The notes beneath the pieces were generated by a model. That model saw only the letters and a program-made list of their open reading frames with translations, ran no database searches and was not told the origin of the DNA. 20,296 nucleotides of DNA from assembly GCA_905236405.1 (NCBI GenBank), contig CAJOQB010000114.1, positions 1 through 20,296 of the forward strand, written 5' to 3'. Source of the stretch: an uncultured Bacteroidales bacterium (GTDB lineage Bacteria; Bacteroidota; Bacteroidia; Bacteroidales; P3). A program made the position numbers and the translations under genes. Of the stretch, positions 13,912 to 20,296 are shown one piece after another (position 1 is the stretch's first letter; each line of letters begins with the position of its first letter).

Positions 13912-14801
13912 CCTATCAGCCGTTGGAGAATGGTTTCGTCATTCGGCTGAATCCATTGAAGGTCATTGTAGCGTCGCAGCCAGGTGAACTGTTTTTTGGC
14001 ATAGTGCCAAGTGTTGAGTTTTATTTGTTCAACGGCCTCTTCGAGCGTGCATCGTTGGTCGATGAAAGCAAACAGTTCTTTGTATCCCACTGTGTTCAGT
14101 GTGTTCAGATGTCGATAGGGGAGTAGCGACCTGCATTCCTCCAACAGCCCGTTGGCTATCATCTCCTCCACCCGTCGGTCGATTCGTTCTCTAAGCCAAG
14201 AGCGGTCGGCGTCGATGGCTATACGGACAATGTCGAAGGGGCGGGGTTGAGGCTGTTGTTGCTCCTGCAATATGACGCTGTAGGGTCGCCCTGTGGTGAT
14301 GCACACCTCCAAAGCACGTTGTAAGCGGATGGGGTTGTTTTGGTCGACAACAGCGTAGTAATCGGGGTCGAGCCGTTTCAGCAACGATTGGAAATAGCCG
14401 ATACCCTCTTCGGCATAGTGCTCTTTCAGTTCGGCACGCAGTTCGTCGGAAGGGTCGGGGAGAAGGGCCACACCGTTGCACAGGGCGTCGATATAGAGTC
14501 CCGATCCGCCGACGGCAATCACGCTGTCGTGAGTGGCGAACAGTTGTTCGAGCGTCGACAGAGCCTCCTGTTCATACGAAGAGACGTTGTAGGGTTGGGT
14601 GACAGAACGGTTGGCGATGAAATGATGGGGGGCGGCAGCCAGCTCGTCAGCCGAAGGACGAGCCACACCGATATTCAGCTCACGGTAGAATTGACGCGAG
14701 TCGCACGAGAGGATATGGGTCTTCAACGCCTGTGCCAATCGGATGGCCAAAGCGGTCTTGCCGCTGGCGGTGGGTCCACAGATAACAATCAGGCGGGGCA
14801 T
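13908..14801 (-). CDS. miaA: tRNA dimethylallyltransferase
   Basis: This 297-aa protein has the P-loop GPTASGKT (residues 9-16), DSRQFYRELNIG (34-45), and AKKQFTWLRR near the C-terminus, the diagnostic MiaA set. It transfers a dimethylallyl group to A37 of tRNAs reading UNN codons. The open frame reaches a TTG at 14810, but MPRLIVICG starting at the ATG at 14801 fits the family. It lies 17 bases after cca and is the last gene of the five-gene minus-strand run. Its stop overlaps the convergent nucleotidyltransferase gene by four bases, and no terminator is visible. Confidence 0.95.
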   Translation of the reverse strand: MPRLIVICGPTASGKTALAIRLAQALKTHILSCDSRQFYRELNIGVARPSADELAAAPHHFIANRSVTQPYNVSSYEQEALSTLEQLFATHDSVIAVGGSGLYIDALCNGVALLPDPSDELRAELKEHYAEEGIGYFQSLLKRLDPDYYAVVDQNNPIRLQRALEVCITTGRPYSVILQEQQQPQPRPFDIVRIAIDADRSWLRERIDRRVEEMIANGLLEECRSLLPYRHLNTLNTVGYKELFAFIDQRCTLEEAVEQIKLNTWHYAKKQFTWLRRYNDLQWIQPNDETILQRLIG

Positions 14802-14818
14802 CGTAAGCAAGGTGGGGA

Positions 14819-16258
14819 TTAGGATTGACTATCGACGTTTTCGCCATCGAGGTGCAAACCGAGTTTGGCGCCCTCTTCGACCATCATCTTCCAAGCGGCT
14901 TCCCGTTCGTTGGGGATAATGCCGTCGAGGATGGCATCTTTGATATGGTCCTTGATAACGCCTACCTCGTGGCAGGGGGACAGATGGAACGCCTGCATGA
15001 TGTCGTCGCCGCTGACGGGCGGTTGGAAGTTGCGGATACGGTCGCGTTCCTCCAACTCCACCAGTTTCTGACGCACCAGTTGGAAGTTGTCGAGATAGCG
15101 TTTCACCTTGACCTCGTTTTTGGAGGTGATGTCGGCTTGGCACAGCGTCATCAAGTCGTCGATATCGTCTCCGGCGTCGAAGAGCAGTCGTCGTACAGCG
15201 CTGTCGGTCACAATGTCTTCGGCCAGCACGATGGGACGCAGATGGAGCAGCACCAGTTTCTCGACATATTTCATCTTGTTGTCGAGGGGCAGTTTGAGCC
15301 GTTTGAAGATAGGGCGAACCATCTTGCTGCCTTTCACCTCATGACCGTGAAACGTCCATCCGATACGTTCGTCGTAGCGTTTTGTCGCCGGTTTGCCGAT
15401 GTCGTGGAGTATGGCCGCCCAACGCAACCAGAGGTCGTCGCTGTGTTTGGCCACATTCTCGAGCACTTCCAATGTGTGGAAGAAGTTGTCCTTGTGGCCA
15501 CGTTGTCCTACCGTCTCCACCCCTTTGAGTCTCGAGAACTCGGGGAAGATGATGTCCATCAGCCCTGTGAGTTGCAGCAGTTTGAAACCCAAGGAAGGGT
15601 GGGGGGAGAGGATGATTTTGTTCAGCTCGACATTGATGCGCTCCATCGAGACAATCTCTATCCGTTGGGCTTGTTGTTTGATGGCTTCGAGGGTGTGCTC
15701 CTCGATGCGGAATCCCAACTGCGAGGCGAAACGGATGGCGCGCATCATGCGTAGCGGGTCGTCGTCGAAGGTGATGGAAGGGTCGAGAGGGGTGCGGATA
15801 ATGCCAGCGTCGAGGTCTCGGATGCCGCCAAATGGGTCAACCAAAGTGCCGAAGTCGTCGCTGTTGATGCTGACGGCCATAGCGTTGATGGTGAAGTCGC
15901 GTCGGTTCTGGTCGTCCTCGAGGGTGCCGTCGCAGACGTGGGGCTTCCGGCTGTCGTGTTGATAGGACTCCTTGCGGGCGCCGACAAACTCAATCTGCCA
16001 GTTCTCCCCTTCATAGAGATAATGGAACGAAGCGGTGCCGAAGTTCTTGAAGATATGCACCTCGCGGTTGTCGATAGAGGCTGCCGACCGGCGAGCCAGC
16101 TCGATGCCGTCGCCCACACATACGATGTCGATGTCGGTCGAGTGGCGTCCGAGGAAATAGTCGCGTACCACACCTCCCACAGCAAAAGCGCGGATGCCCA
16201 TTTCGTCGGCCACTTTACCGACGATGGAATAGATAGGGTGGGTCAGGTTCACGTCCAT
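14819..16258 (-). CDS. cca: CCA-adding tRNA nucleotidyltransferase with HD domain
   Basis: This 479-aa class II nucleotidyltransferase starts at the ATG at 16258. The head domain has GGVVRDYFLG (28-37) and the metal-binding DID (42-44). RRDFTINAMA (119-128) and DDPLRMMRAIRFA (166-178) complete the polA-type core. A C-terminal HD domain follows, with His261, His285-Asp286 (ILHDIGKP) and the histidines of FHGHE (303-307). The enzyme adds or repairs the 3' CCA of tRNAs; the HD part suggests an added phosphohydrolase activity, as in other HD-type Cca proteins. It sits 25 bases after the MORN-like lipoprotein gene and 17 before miaA, so two tRNA-maturation genes are adjacent. Confidence 0.93.
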   Translation of the reverse strand: MDVNLTHPIYSIVGKVADEMGIRAFAVGGVVRDYFLGRHSTDIDIVCVGDGIELARRSAASIDNREVHIFKNFGTASFHYLYEGENWQIEFVGARKESYQHDSRKPHVCDGTLEDDQNRRDFTINAMAVSINSDDFGTLVDPFGGIRDLDAGIIRTPLDPSITFDDDPLRMMRAIRFASQLGFRIEEHTLEAIKQQAQRIEIVSMERINVELNKIILSPHPSLGFKLLQLTGLMDIIFPEFSRLKGVETVGQRGHKDNFFHTLEVLENVAKHSDDLWLRWAAILHDIGKPATKRYDERIGWTFHGHEVKGSKMVRPIFKRLKLPLDNKMKYVEKLVLLHLRPIVLAEDIVTDSAVRRLLFDAGDDIDDLMTLCQADITSKNEVKVKRYLDNFQLVRQKLVELEERDRIRNFQPPVSGDDIMQAFHLSPCHEVGVIKDHIKDAILDGIIPNEREAAWKMMVEEGAKLGLHLDGENVDSQS

Positions 16259-16283
16259 GGGAGGAAGGGTGTTGTTGCGAAGA

Positions 16284-16985
16284 TTATTTGTCGAAGTTCT
16301 TGGTGCCGCTCAGGTTGCCGTCGATGTCGTAGAACTCCCAAGTGTTGGCACGTTTTCCGTTGATATAGTAGCCAATATAGATGGGGACGCCGTTCTCGCG
16401 ATAGCATTTGTAAACGCCGTTCTCTTTGCCGTCGACAAAGGTGGCTTCCACCTGGGGCGAGCCGTCGGGGTAGTAGTAGGTCCAGCGGCCCTCGCGTTGG
16501 TTGTTGATAAGCAGACCTTCGGATTGCATGCTGTAGTCGTCGAAGAACTTGTACACCATCATGCTGTCGGCATGATAGTAGGCCACCGTGGAGGGTATCT
16601 GTTTGGCACTCAGCTCGAGCACCACCGTCGAGTCGAGGGCCCCTTTGTAGTAGGGCGATTTGTCGCGACGGAAGAACTCCCAGTCTTTGCCCATCGGGTG
16701 GTCGGCGTCGAAGCGCCCTTGGGCGAAGAGCGTTCCGTCAAGATAATAGTAGCTCCATTGTCCGTCGGGCTTTTCCGATTGGTGGTCGAAATGTTTGTCG
16801 TACAGCACGTTGCCGTTCTCGTAGAACATCTTCTCGCCAATCACCTTGCGTTGTTCCTCTTTGCCTTTGACGATATACACCAGTTCGGGGTCGCCGTTGG
16901 GGAATTGCAGCACCACCTCTTCGTGTGTGGGGTTGCAGGCGGCCAAAGCCACGATGGCTAACAGGGGAAGGAAATGTCTTTTCAT
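16284..16985 (-). CDS. Lipoprotein with MORN_2-like (YwqK-type) repeats
   Basis: This 233-aa protein begins MKRHFLPLLAIVALAAC: a short basic start, hydrophobic core and lipobox with Cys17, so it should be exported and lipid-anchored. Most of the mature part is made of short repeats of the form G-x-W-x-Y/F-Y-x-x-D/N-G, for example GEKMFYENGNVLYD, DGQWSYYYLDG, REGRWTYYYPDG, NGVYKCYRENG and NTWEFYDIDG. These match MORN_2 repeats found in Bacteroidetes lipoproteins and in proteins often labelled YwqK antitoxins; that label is a poor guide to function. It lies 9 bases after the acyltransferase gene and 25 before cca. No toxin gene is next to it. Envelope function is likely but unspecified. Confidence 0.85.
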   Translation of the reverse strand: MKRHFLPLLAIVALAACNPTHEEVVLQFPNGDPELVYIVKGKEEQRKVIGEKMFYENGNVLYDKHFDHQSEKPDGQWSYYYLDGTLFAQGRFDADHPMGKDWEFFRRDKSPYYKGALDSTVVLELSAKQIPSTVAYYHADSMMVYKFFDDYSMQSEGLLINNQREGRWTYYYPDGSPQVEATFVDGKENGVYKCYRENGVPIYIGYYINGKRANTWEFYDIDGNLSGTKNFDK

Positions 16986-16994
16986 AGTGTGGGT

Positions 16995-18095
16995 TTATTT
17001 GTTTTGGGCAGCGATGGCACGCTGTTGGTTGATGACGGGGTTGGCATAAAGCAGCATCCGCAGCTCCTCCATAGAGTGATGACCCTCGTGGAGGGTGTTG
17101 TGCTGCATCCATTGCTGCAGCTCGTTGTAGGCGTTGAGGTTGCTTTCGTGCAGGTGGTAGCCCAGATGGATGCGTTGGTCGATAAGGTTGGCCAACGCGA
17201 GGAACGGAGCGTTCTTGTCGCCGTCGTTGGCCGTAGCGGCACAGGCTTTCAGCTCTTCGCGGTCGATGGGACGGCAGACGGTGTAGTGCACCTTCCCTTT
17301 GTCTTGCAGCGCCCCTTCGGAGACGCTTCTCATATCTTCGTCCTTGGCCTTCTCGTAGTGCCCTTGTTGCTGACGGATATAGGTCTCATTGACTTTGCGT
17401 TCGGCACAGGGTTCTATCTCGTAGGAGATAGCCAACGGCACGATGTTCAAGCTGTCCATGCAGTCGACAAACGACTCCTCTTGTCCCATAGTGAACATCT
17501 TGATGAGCCCTTGCTCCGTGCGGTCGTTGCCGTCTTTGGTTCGGCCGTTGCGTTGTGCAATCCATATCGATACCCGTTTTTGTTTCATGGCGTAGTGGAT
17601 ATACTGCGAGGTTTTTATCAAAGCCTCGTACTGTTCACGTTTGCTTCCCGTGCGGTGGATGGGGAACATACGGTTGCAGCGAGCCAGTTGGATGGCAAAC
17701 TCATTGACCATCAGGTTGTCGCCAAAACTGATTTCGCACGTGGGGAAATCGTGTTGGACAAACAGCACATCGAGCACGGCAGCGTCGAGCACAATGTCGC
17801 GATGGTTGGAGATGAAAAGATACTGGCGTGTGGGGTCCAACTGTTCCAGTCCTTCGATGGTGACACCCTTGGTGGTGGTGTCCATTATCTGTTGCACCAA
17901 AGGCTGCATGAAACGGAGTTGGAACTCCTCGACGGATTGTATGGTACGTAGCTGGGCACGGAACTGGTCGAGGTCAATGTTGAAATGGAGACTCTCGAGT
18001 ATGCTGCCCAGCAACGGGTGTTGGTCAATATGGTGAATCGTTTGTGCGGCTTGTCTGTCGTCGAAAGGTTCAATGTCTGAGAAATCGAAATCCAT
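16995..18095 (-). CDS. Acyltransferase of the PlsC/PlsB superfamily
   Basis: This 366-aa protein contains an LPLAT-type core: YLFISNHRDIVLDA (92-105) as motif I, a middle segment NRMFPIHRTGSKRE (141-154), and IAQRNGRTKDGND (179-191) at the place of the FPEGTRS motif. The His and the outer Asp (His98, Asp104) are separated by five residues instead of the canonical four; the inner Asp100 lies two after the His. I recall this NHRDIVLD form from other Bacteroidetes acyltransferases, so it is a subfamily trait rather than damage. It probably acylates glycerol-phosphate or a similar lipid precursor at the membrane; the substrate is unknown. No signal peptide is visible. It starts 2 bases after the hexosaminidase stop, indicating translational coupling. 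Confidence 0.82.
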   Translation of the reverse strand: MDFDFSDIEPFDDRQAAQTIHHIDQHPLLGSILESLHFNIDLDQFRAQLRTIQSVEEFQLRFMQPLVQQIMDTTTKGVTIEGLEQLDPTRQYLFISNHRDIVLDAAVLDVLFVQHDFPTCEISFGDNLMVNEFAIQLARCNRMFPIHRTGSKREQYEALIKTSQYIHYAMKQKRVSIWIAQRNGRTKDGNDRTEQGLIKMFTMGQEESFVDCMDSLNIVPLAISYEIEPCAERKVNETYIRQQQGHYEKAKDEDMRSVSEGALQDKGKVHYTVCRPIDREELKACAATANDGDKNAPFLALANLIDQRIHLGYHLHESNLNAYNELQQWMQHNTLHEGHHSMEELRMLLYANPVINQQRAIAAQNK

Positions 18096-18097
18096 TA

Positions 18098-19969
18098 TTA
18101 TTGTTGTTCGATTGTGTATGTATAGATCTCTTCTTTAAGCTCCCCGTTCAGGTAGGATGCGGTCGACACTTCGGTGCCAGGAGTCACTTGGAAGGGTTCG
18201 GTGAAGCGAATGCCACCCTTGTCCTTCTCCGGTGTTCCCTCGGTGCTGTAGTATATCTCGGTGCCCTCCACCTCCCAGTCGAAAGCCACGTTCATGGTGC
18301 CGTCGGCATTCTTCGAGGTGAAGAGGATGGGTTTGAAGTAACCCTCGAAGACATTGTACCCCATTTGTATAAGACGGTTTTTCTGGTACACCAGTTTGGC
18401 ACGGAACCGAGGCCAGTTCTTGTGGTCGGCAGGGCTCCACAGGCATTCGGCAATGGCGCACAAACGTGGAAGCAGCATGTATTCAGCGTGGTGATAGTCG
18501 TTGATATATTCGGCCCATAGGTTGGCTTGCCCACCCAGGATGAACCGTGCTTGGCTGGTGGTGATGCCGGCGGGGACGGGCTCGAACTGGTACACCTTGT
18601 AGAGCGGCAGCAGGTGGTTCATGGCCGGAGGGCAGAATTTGGGGTTGCCCTGATAATAGTCGAGGTAGCAGTATTCGGTGGGCGTCATGATGGCGTGGTT
18701 GCCGTGACGGGCAGCCTTGACAGCCCCCTCAAAGCCTTGCCAGGACATCACTGTGGCTTCGGTCGACACACCCCCGTCGAGAATCTCGTCCCATCCGATG
18801 ATTTGTTTCCCTTGCATCTGCAGGTATGCCTCCACCTCCATAATCATCCAGCTCTGCAGCTGGTTCTCGTTCTCCAAGCCCAACTTCTTGATACGTGCTT
18901 GGCAGCGGGGACAGCGTTCCCAGTTCGATTTCACCGCCTCGTCGCCACCCACATGGATGTAGTTATAGGGGAACAAGGGGATGATTTCGTCCATCACGTC
19001 GAAGAGGAACTGCATCACCGAGTCGTTGCCGCCGCACAGGATGGCGCGGGGCGGCCAATAGGGGCCTATCTGCACTTGGTAGGTGGTGTCGTCGTTGGCA
19101 CAGGCGAAATGGGGATAGGCGGCCAGAATCTCGGAGCAATGACCCGGGATCTCTATCTCGGGGATGACATCGATATGCCGTTGGGCGGCGTATTCCACAA
19201 TCTCCTTGATTTCTTCCTTCTTGTAGAAACCGCCGTAGCTGCACTCTTCCCCCTCTTTGGCGGGCTTGGCCTCGCCCCAAGGCACATCGGCGCGATCCAC
19301 ACGCCACGACCCCACATCGTTCAGCAGCGGGTATTTCTCAATCTCGATACGCCAACCGTGGTCGTCGGTCAGGTGCCAGTGGAACTTGTTGAGTTTGTAG
19401 GCGGCCATCAGGTCGAGATGCTTCTTGACATCCTTCACGGTAAAGAAATGGCGGGAGACGTCGAGGTGGCTGCCACGCCATTCAAAACGGGGATAGTCGA
19501 GGATGGTGCAGCAGGGGATGACAATCTTCTTGTAGCGCTCGTTGCTGATGTCCTCGGGAAGCATCTGCAGCAGCGTCTGGAAGCCGTAGAACAAGCCCGT
19601 CTCGGTGTTGGCGCTGATATGGATGACGTTGTTCTGCACCTCGAGGATATAGCCCTCCTCGCCCAGTTCGATATTGGAGCTGTCGTTGAGCGAGAACGCA
19701 ATGCATTGGTCGGTTTCGGTGCTGCCCACAGAGGTACGCATGTGCAGCTGACGCATCGTTTTGGTGATGTACTTGGCAGTCTCGCAGTTCTGTCCGATGT
19801 TCTCGAAGGCAATCTTCGTACGGTTCGAGAAGGTGAAGGAGCCCTCTTTGGCGTTGACGAACACCGGTTCGGGGACAATCGACAGCGTGTCCACCTTGGC
19901 TGTCTTTCCACAGCCGGCCATCAGCATAGATGTCAGGACGAACAGGAGAACGAGGTATGTCTTTTTCAT
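18098..19969 (-). CDS. Beta-N-acetylhexosaminidase, GH20, lipoprotein
   Basis: This 623-aa protein has a lipoprotein signal (LTSMLMAGC, Cys20), a GH20b-like N-terminal domain (about 30-160), and a GH20 catalytic barrel from FEWRGSHLDVSRHF (162-175). Key pieces are KFHWHLTDDHGWR (195-207), HVGGDEA with catalytic Asp343-Glu344, and LGGQANLWAEYI. A C-terminal beta domain of chitobiase type (about the last 80 residues) ends it. It removes terminal GlcNAc or GalNAc from glycans by substrate-assisted catalysis, probably at the outer membrane or in the periplasm, and would help use host or peptidoglycan-derived sugars. Length is normal. It is the first gene of the minus-strand run, with a leader of about 110 nt from the nearest -7 element. 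Confidence 0.94.
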   Translation of the reverse strand: MKKTYLVLLFVLTSMLMAGCGKTAKVDTLSIVPEPVFVNAKEGSFTFSNRTKIAFENIGQNCETAKYITKTMRQLHMRTSVGSTETDQCIAFSLNDSSNIELGEEGYILEVQNNVIHISANTETGLFYGFQTLLQMLPEDISNERYKKIVIPCCTILDYPRFEWRGSHLDVSRHFFTVKDVKKHLDLMAAYKLNKFHWHLTDDHGWRIEIEKYPLLNDVGSWRVDRADVPWGEAKPAKEGEECSYGGFYKKEEIKEIVEYAAQRHIDVIPEIEIPGHCSEILAAYPHFACANDDTTYQVQIGPYWPPRAILCGGNDSVMQFLFDVMDEIIPLFPYNYIHVGGDEAVKSNWERCPRCQARIKKLGLENENQLQSWMIMEVEAYLQMQGKQIIGWDEILDGGVSTEATVMSWQGFEGAVKAARHGNHAIMTPTEYCYLDYYQGNPKFCPPAMNHLLPLYKVYQFEPVPAGITTSQARFILGGQANLWAEYINDYHHAEYMLLPRLCAIAECLWSPADHKNWPRFRAKLVYQKNRLIQMGYNVFEGYFKPILFTSKNADGTMNVAFDWEVEGTEIYYSTEGTPEKDKGGIRFTEPFQVTPGTEVSTASYLNGELKEEIYTYTIEQQ

Positions 19970-20082
19970 TCGAAAGTATTATTTTCTGTTTATATTAATA
20001 TTATGTCTGTCGTTGCTTTCTTGCTGATTATGTTATAATTGTTATGTTTGTATGGCACATAGTACGGCAAGAAAACAAAATG

Positions 20083-20090
20083 CAAAGATA
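20083..20090 (-). promoter_or_regulatory. Proximal -7 element of the hexosaminidase operon
   Basis: The minus strand reads TATCTTTG followed by CA, a perfect Bacteroidetes -7 element. No clear -33 TTTG precedes it. Start of transcription would be near 20076, about 107 bases before the ATG at 19969. Confidence 0.65.
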
Positions 20091-20187
20091 GTTATAAATG
20101 TTGATTTGTCCGTTGTTTGGTCGTCTGTTAAGAAGTTTTAAGAAGCCCCCTACGGAACTTTTTTTGTCGTTTCCAAGTCAAGGGAAA

Positions 20188-20242
20188 GTTAGAGTTAAGT
20201 TAGACTTAGGTTAGAGTTAAGTAGGAGTTACGTAGGAGTTGG
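20188..20242. repeat. Five-copy 11-bp tandem repeat
   Basis: Uninterrupted units are GTTAGAGTTAA (20188-20198), GTTAGACTTAG (20199-20209), GTTAGAGTTAA (20210-20220), GTAGGAGTTAC (20221-20231) and GTAGGAGTTGG (20232-20242). Units 1 and 3 are identical; 4 and 5 share GTAGGAGTT. The 11-bp period is about one helical turn, so copies would face the same side of the DNA. Confidence 0.85.
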
Positions 20243-20285
20243 AAAATTGTCGTCGCGGCGGCACCTCTCGCGTTGAAATCCGATG

Positions 20286-20293
20286 CAAAGATA
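20286..20293 (-). promoter_or_regulatory. Distal -7 element reading into the hexosaminidase operon
   Basis: The minus strand reads TATCTTTG followed by CA. A -33 element, if present, lies beyond the window edge. A transcript from here would carry the 11-bp repeats in its leader, or could be a separate short RNA. Confidence 0.5.
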
Positions 20294-20296
20294 CAA

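Larger units (their letters stand above)
19970..20296. other. Leader region upstream of the hexosaminidase operon, no gene
   Basis: These 327 bases hold no convincing ORF. On the minus strand they contain two -7 type elements (20286-20293 and 20083-20090) with a five-copy 11-bp tandem repeat between them (20188-20242). A run of seven T at 20159-20165 has no adjoining stem and is not a terminator. The next gene upstream lies outside the window. Confidence 0.7.

Noticed and set aside
14825..15754. 309-aa open frame on + opposite cca
   Set aside because: It is antisense to conserved Cca and HD motifs, with no family resemblance.
16284..16985. Toxin-antitoxin module based on the YwqK-like repeats
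   Set aside because: The protein has a lipobox and no neighbouring toxin gene; the antitoxin label comes from the MORN_2 family name only.
18527..20038. 503-aa open frame on + opposite the hexosaminidase gene
   Set aside because: The minus-strand frame is a clear GH20 enzyme with signal peptide and catalytic residues. The antisense frame has no recognisable domain and is best explained by codon bias of the real gene.
20159..20165. T-run near the right edge as a terminator
   Set aside because: No stable stem precedes it on + and no matching structure exists on -.

Overview
The window looks like a chromosomal segment of an anaerobic member of the Bacteroidetes, probably Bacteroidales. Several intergenic regions carry the Bacteroidetes -7 promoter element (TAnnTTTG, often followed by CA), and starts lack Shine-Dalgarno sequences and sit behind A/T-rich leaders. 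The gene families also fit: a fused ADP-forming acyl-CoA synthetase, a DUF349-repeat protein, a GH20 lipoprotein and an acyltransferase with an NHRDIVLD motif. This is an inference from promoter style and gene content, not a species call. I see no prophage, transposase, CRISPR array, tRNA or rRNA.

Layout. (1) 1-1368: the 3' two thirds of an ADP-forming acetyl/acyl-CoA synthetase on +, closed by a strong terminator, then a compact cluster of nested palindromes (1473-1580). (2) 1621-2529 (-): a membrane-anchored LytTR transcription factor, divergent from a four-gene + cluster of fatty-acid-synthesis type enzymes (2741-6233): KAS III, KAS II, hydroxyacyl-ACP dehydratase and ketoacyl-ACP reductase. 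The cluster has no carrier protein and no enoyl reductase. It ends in an alternating TCATAACG/CGTTATGA repeat and a bidirectional terminator shared with the convergent DUF349-repeat gene (6305-8362, -). (3) 8362-8562: a divergent promoter region with an operator-like palindrome, then a PflA-like radical SAM gene and an unrecognised 219-aa gene. (4) 10322-11794: a cytosolic His-dipeptidase (pepD) with its own promoter and terminator, followed at once by a family-2 glycosyltransferase and a nucleotidyltransferase-fold (NTP_transf_5-like) gene as a tight pair. (5) 13908-19969 (-): a closely packed five-gene run, read right to left: GH20 beta-N-acetylhexosaminidase lipoprotein, acyltransferase, MORN-like lipoprotein, CCA-adding enzyme, miaA. 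It is probably driven by one or two -7 type promoters in the 327-bp leader at the right edge, which also holds a five-copy 11-bp tandem repeat.

How the genes work together. The ADP-forming synthetase and pepD point to peptide or amino-acid fermentation with substrate-level ATP synthesis. The fab-like cluster probably feeds acyl chains to a special product or acts as a conditional second set of fatty-acid enzymes, perhaps under the adjacent LytTR protein. The right-hand operon mixes envelope functions (glycan trimming, acyl transfer, a lipoprotein) with two tRNA-maturation enzymes.

Most genes are ordinary housekeeping or envelope genes. The points most worth a second look are the LytTR/fab locus, the operator-like palindrome ahead of the radical SAM gene, the repeats at 1473-1580 and 6241-6272, the GT2/nucleotidyltransferase pair, and the repeat-bearing leader at the right edge. 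I did not find clear evidence of a wholly new system.
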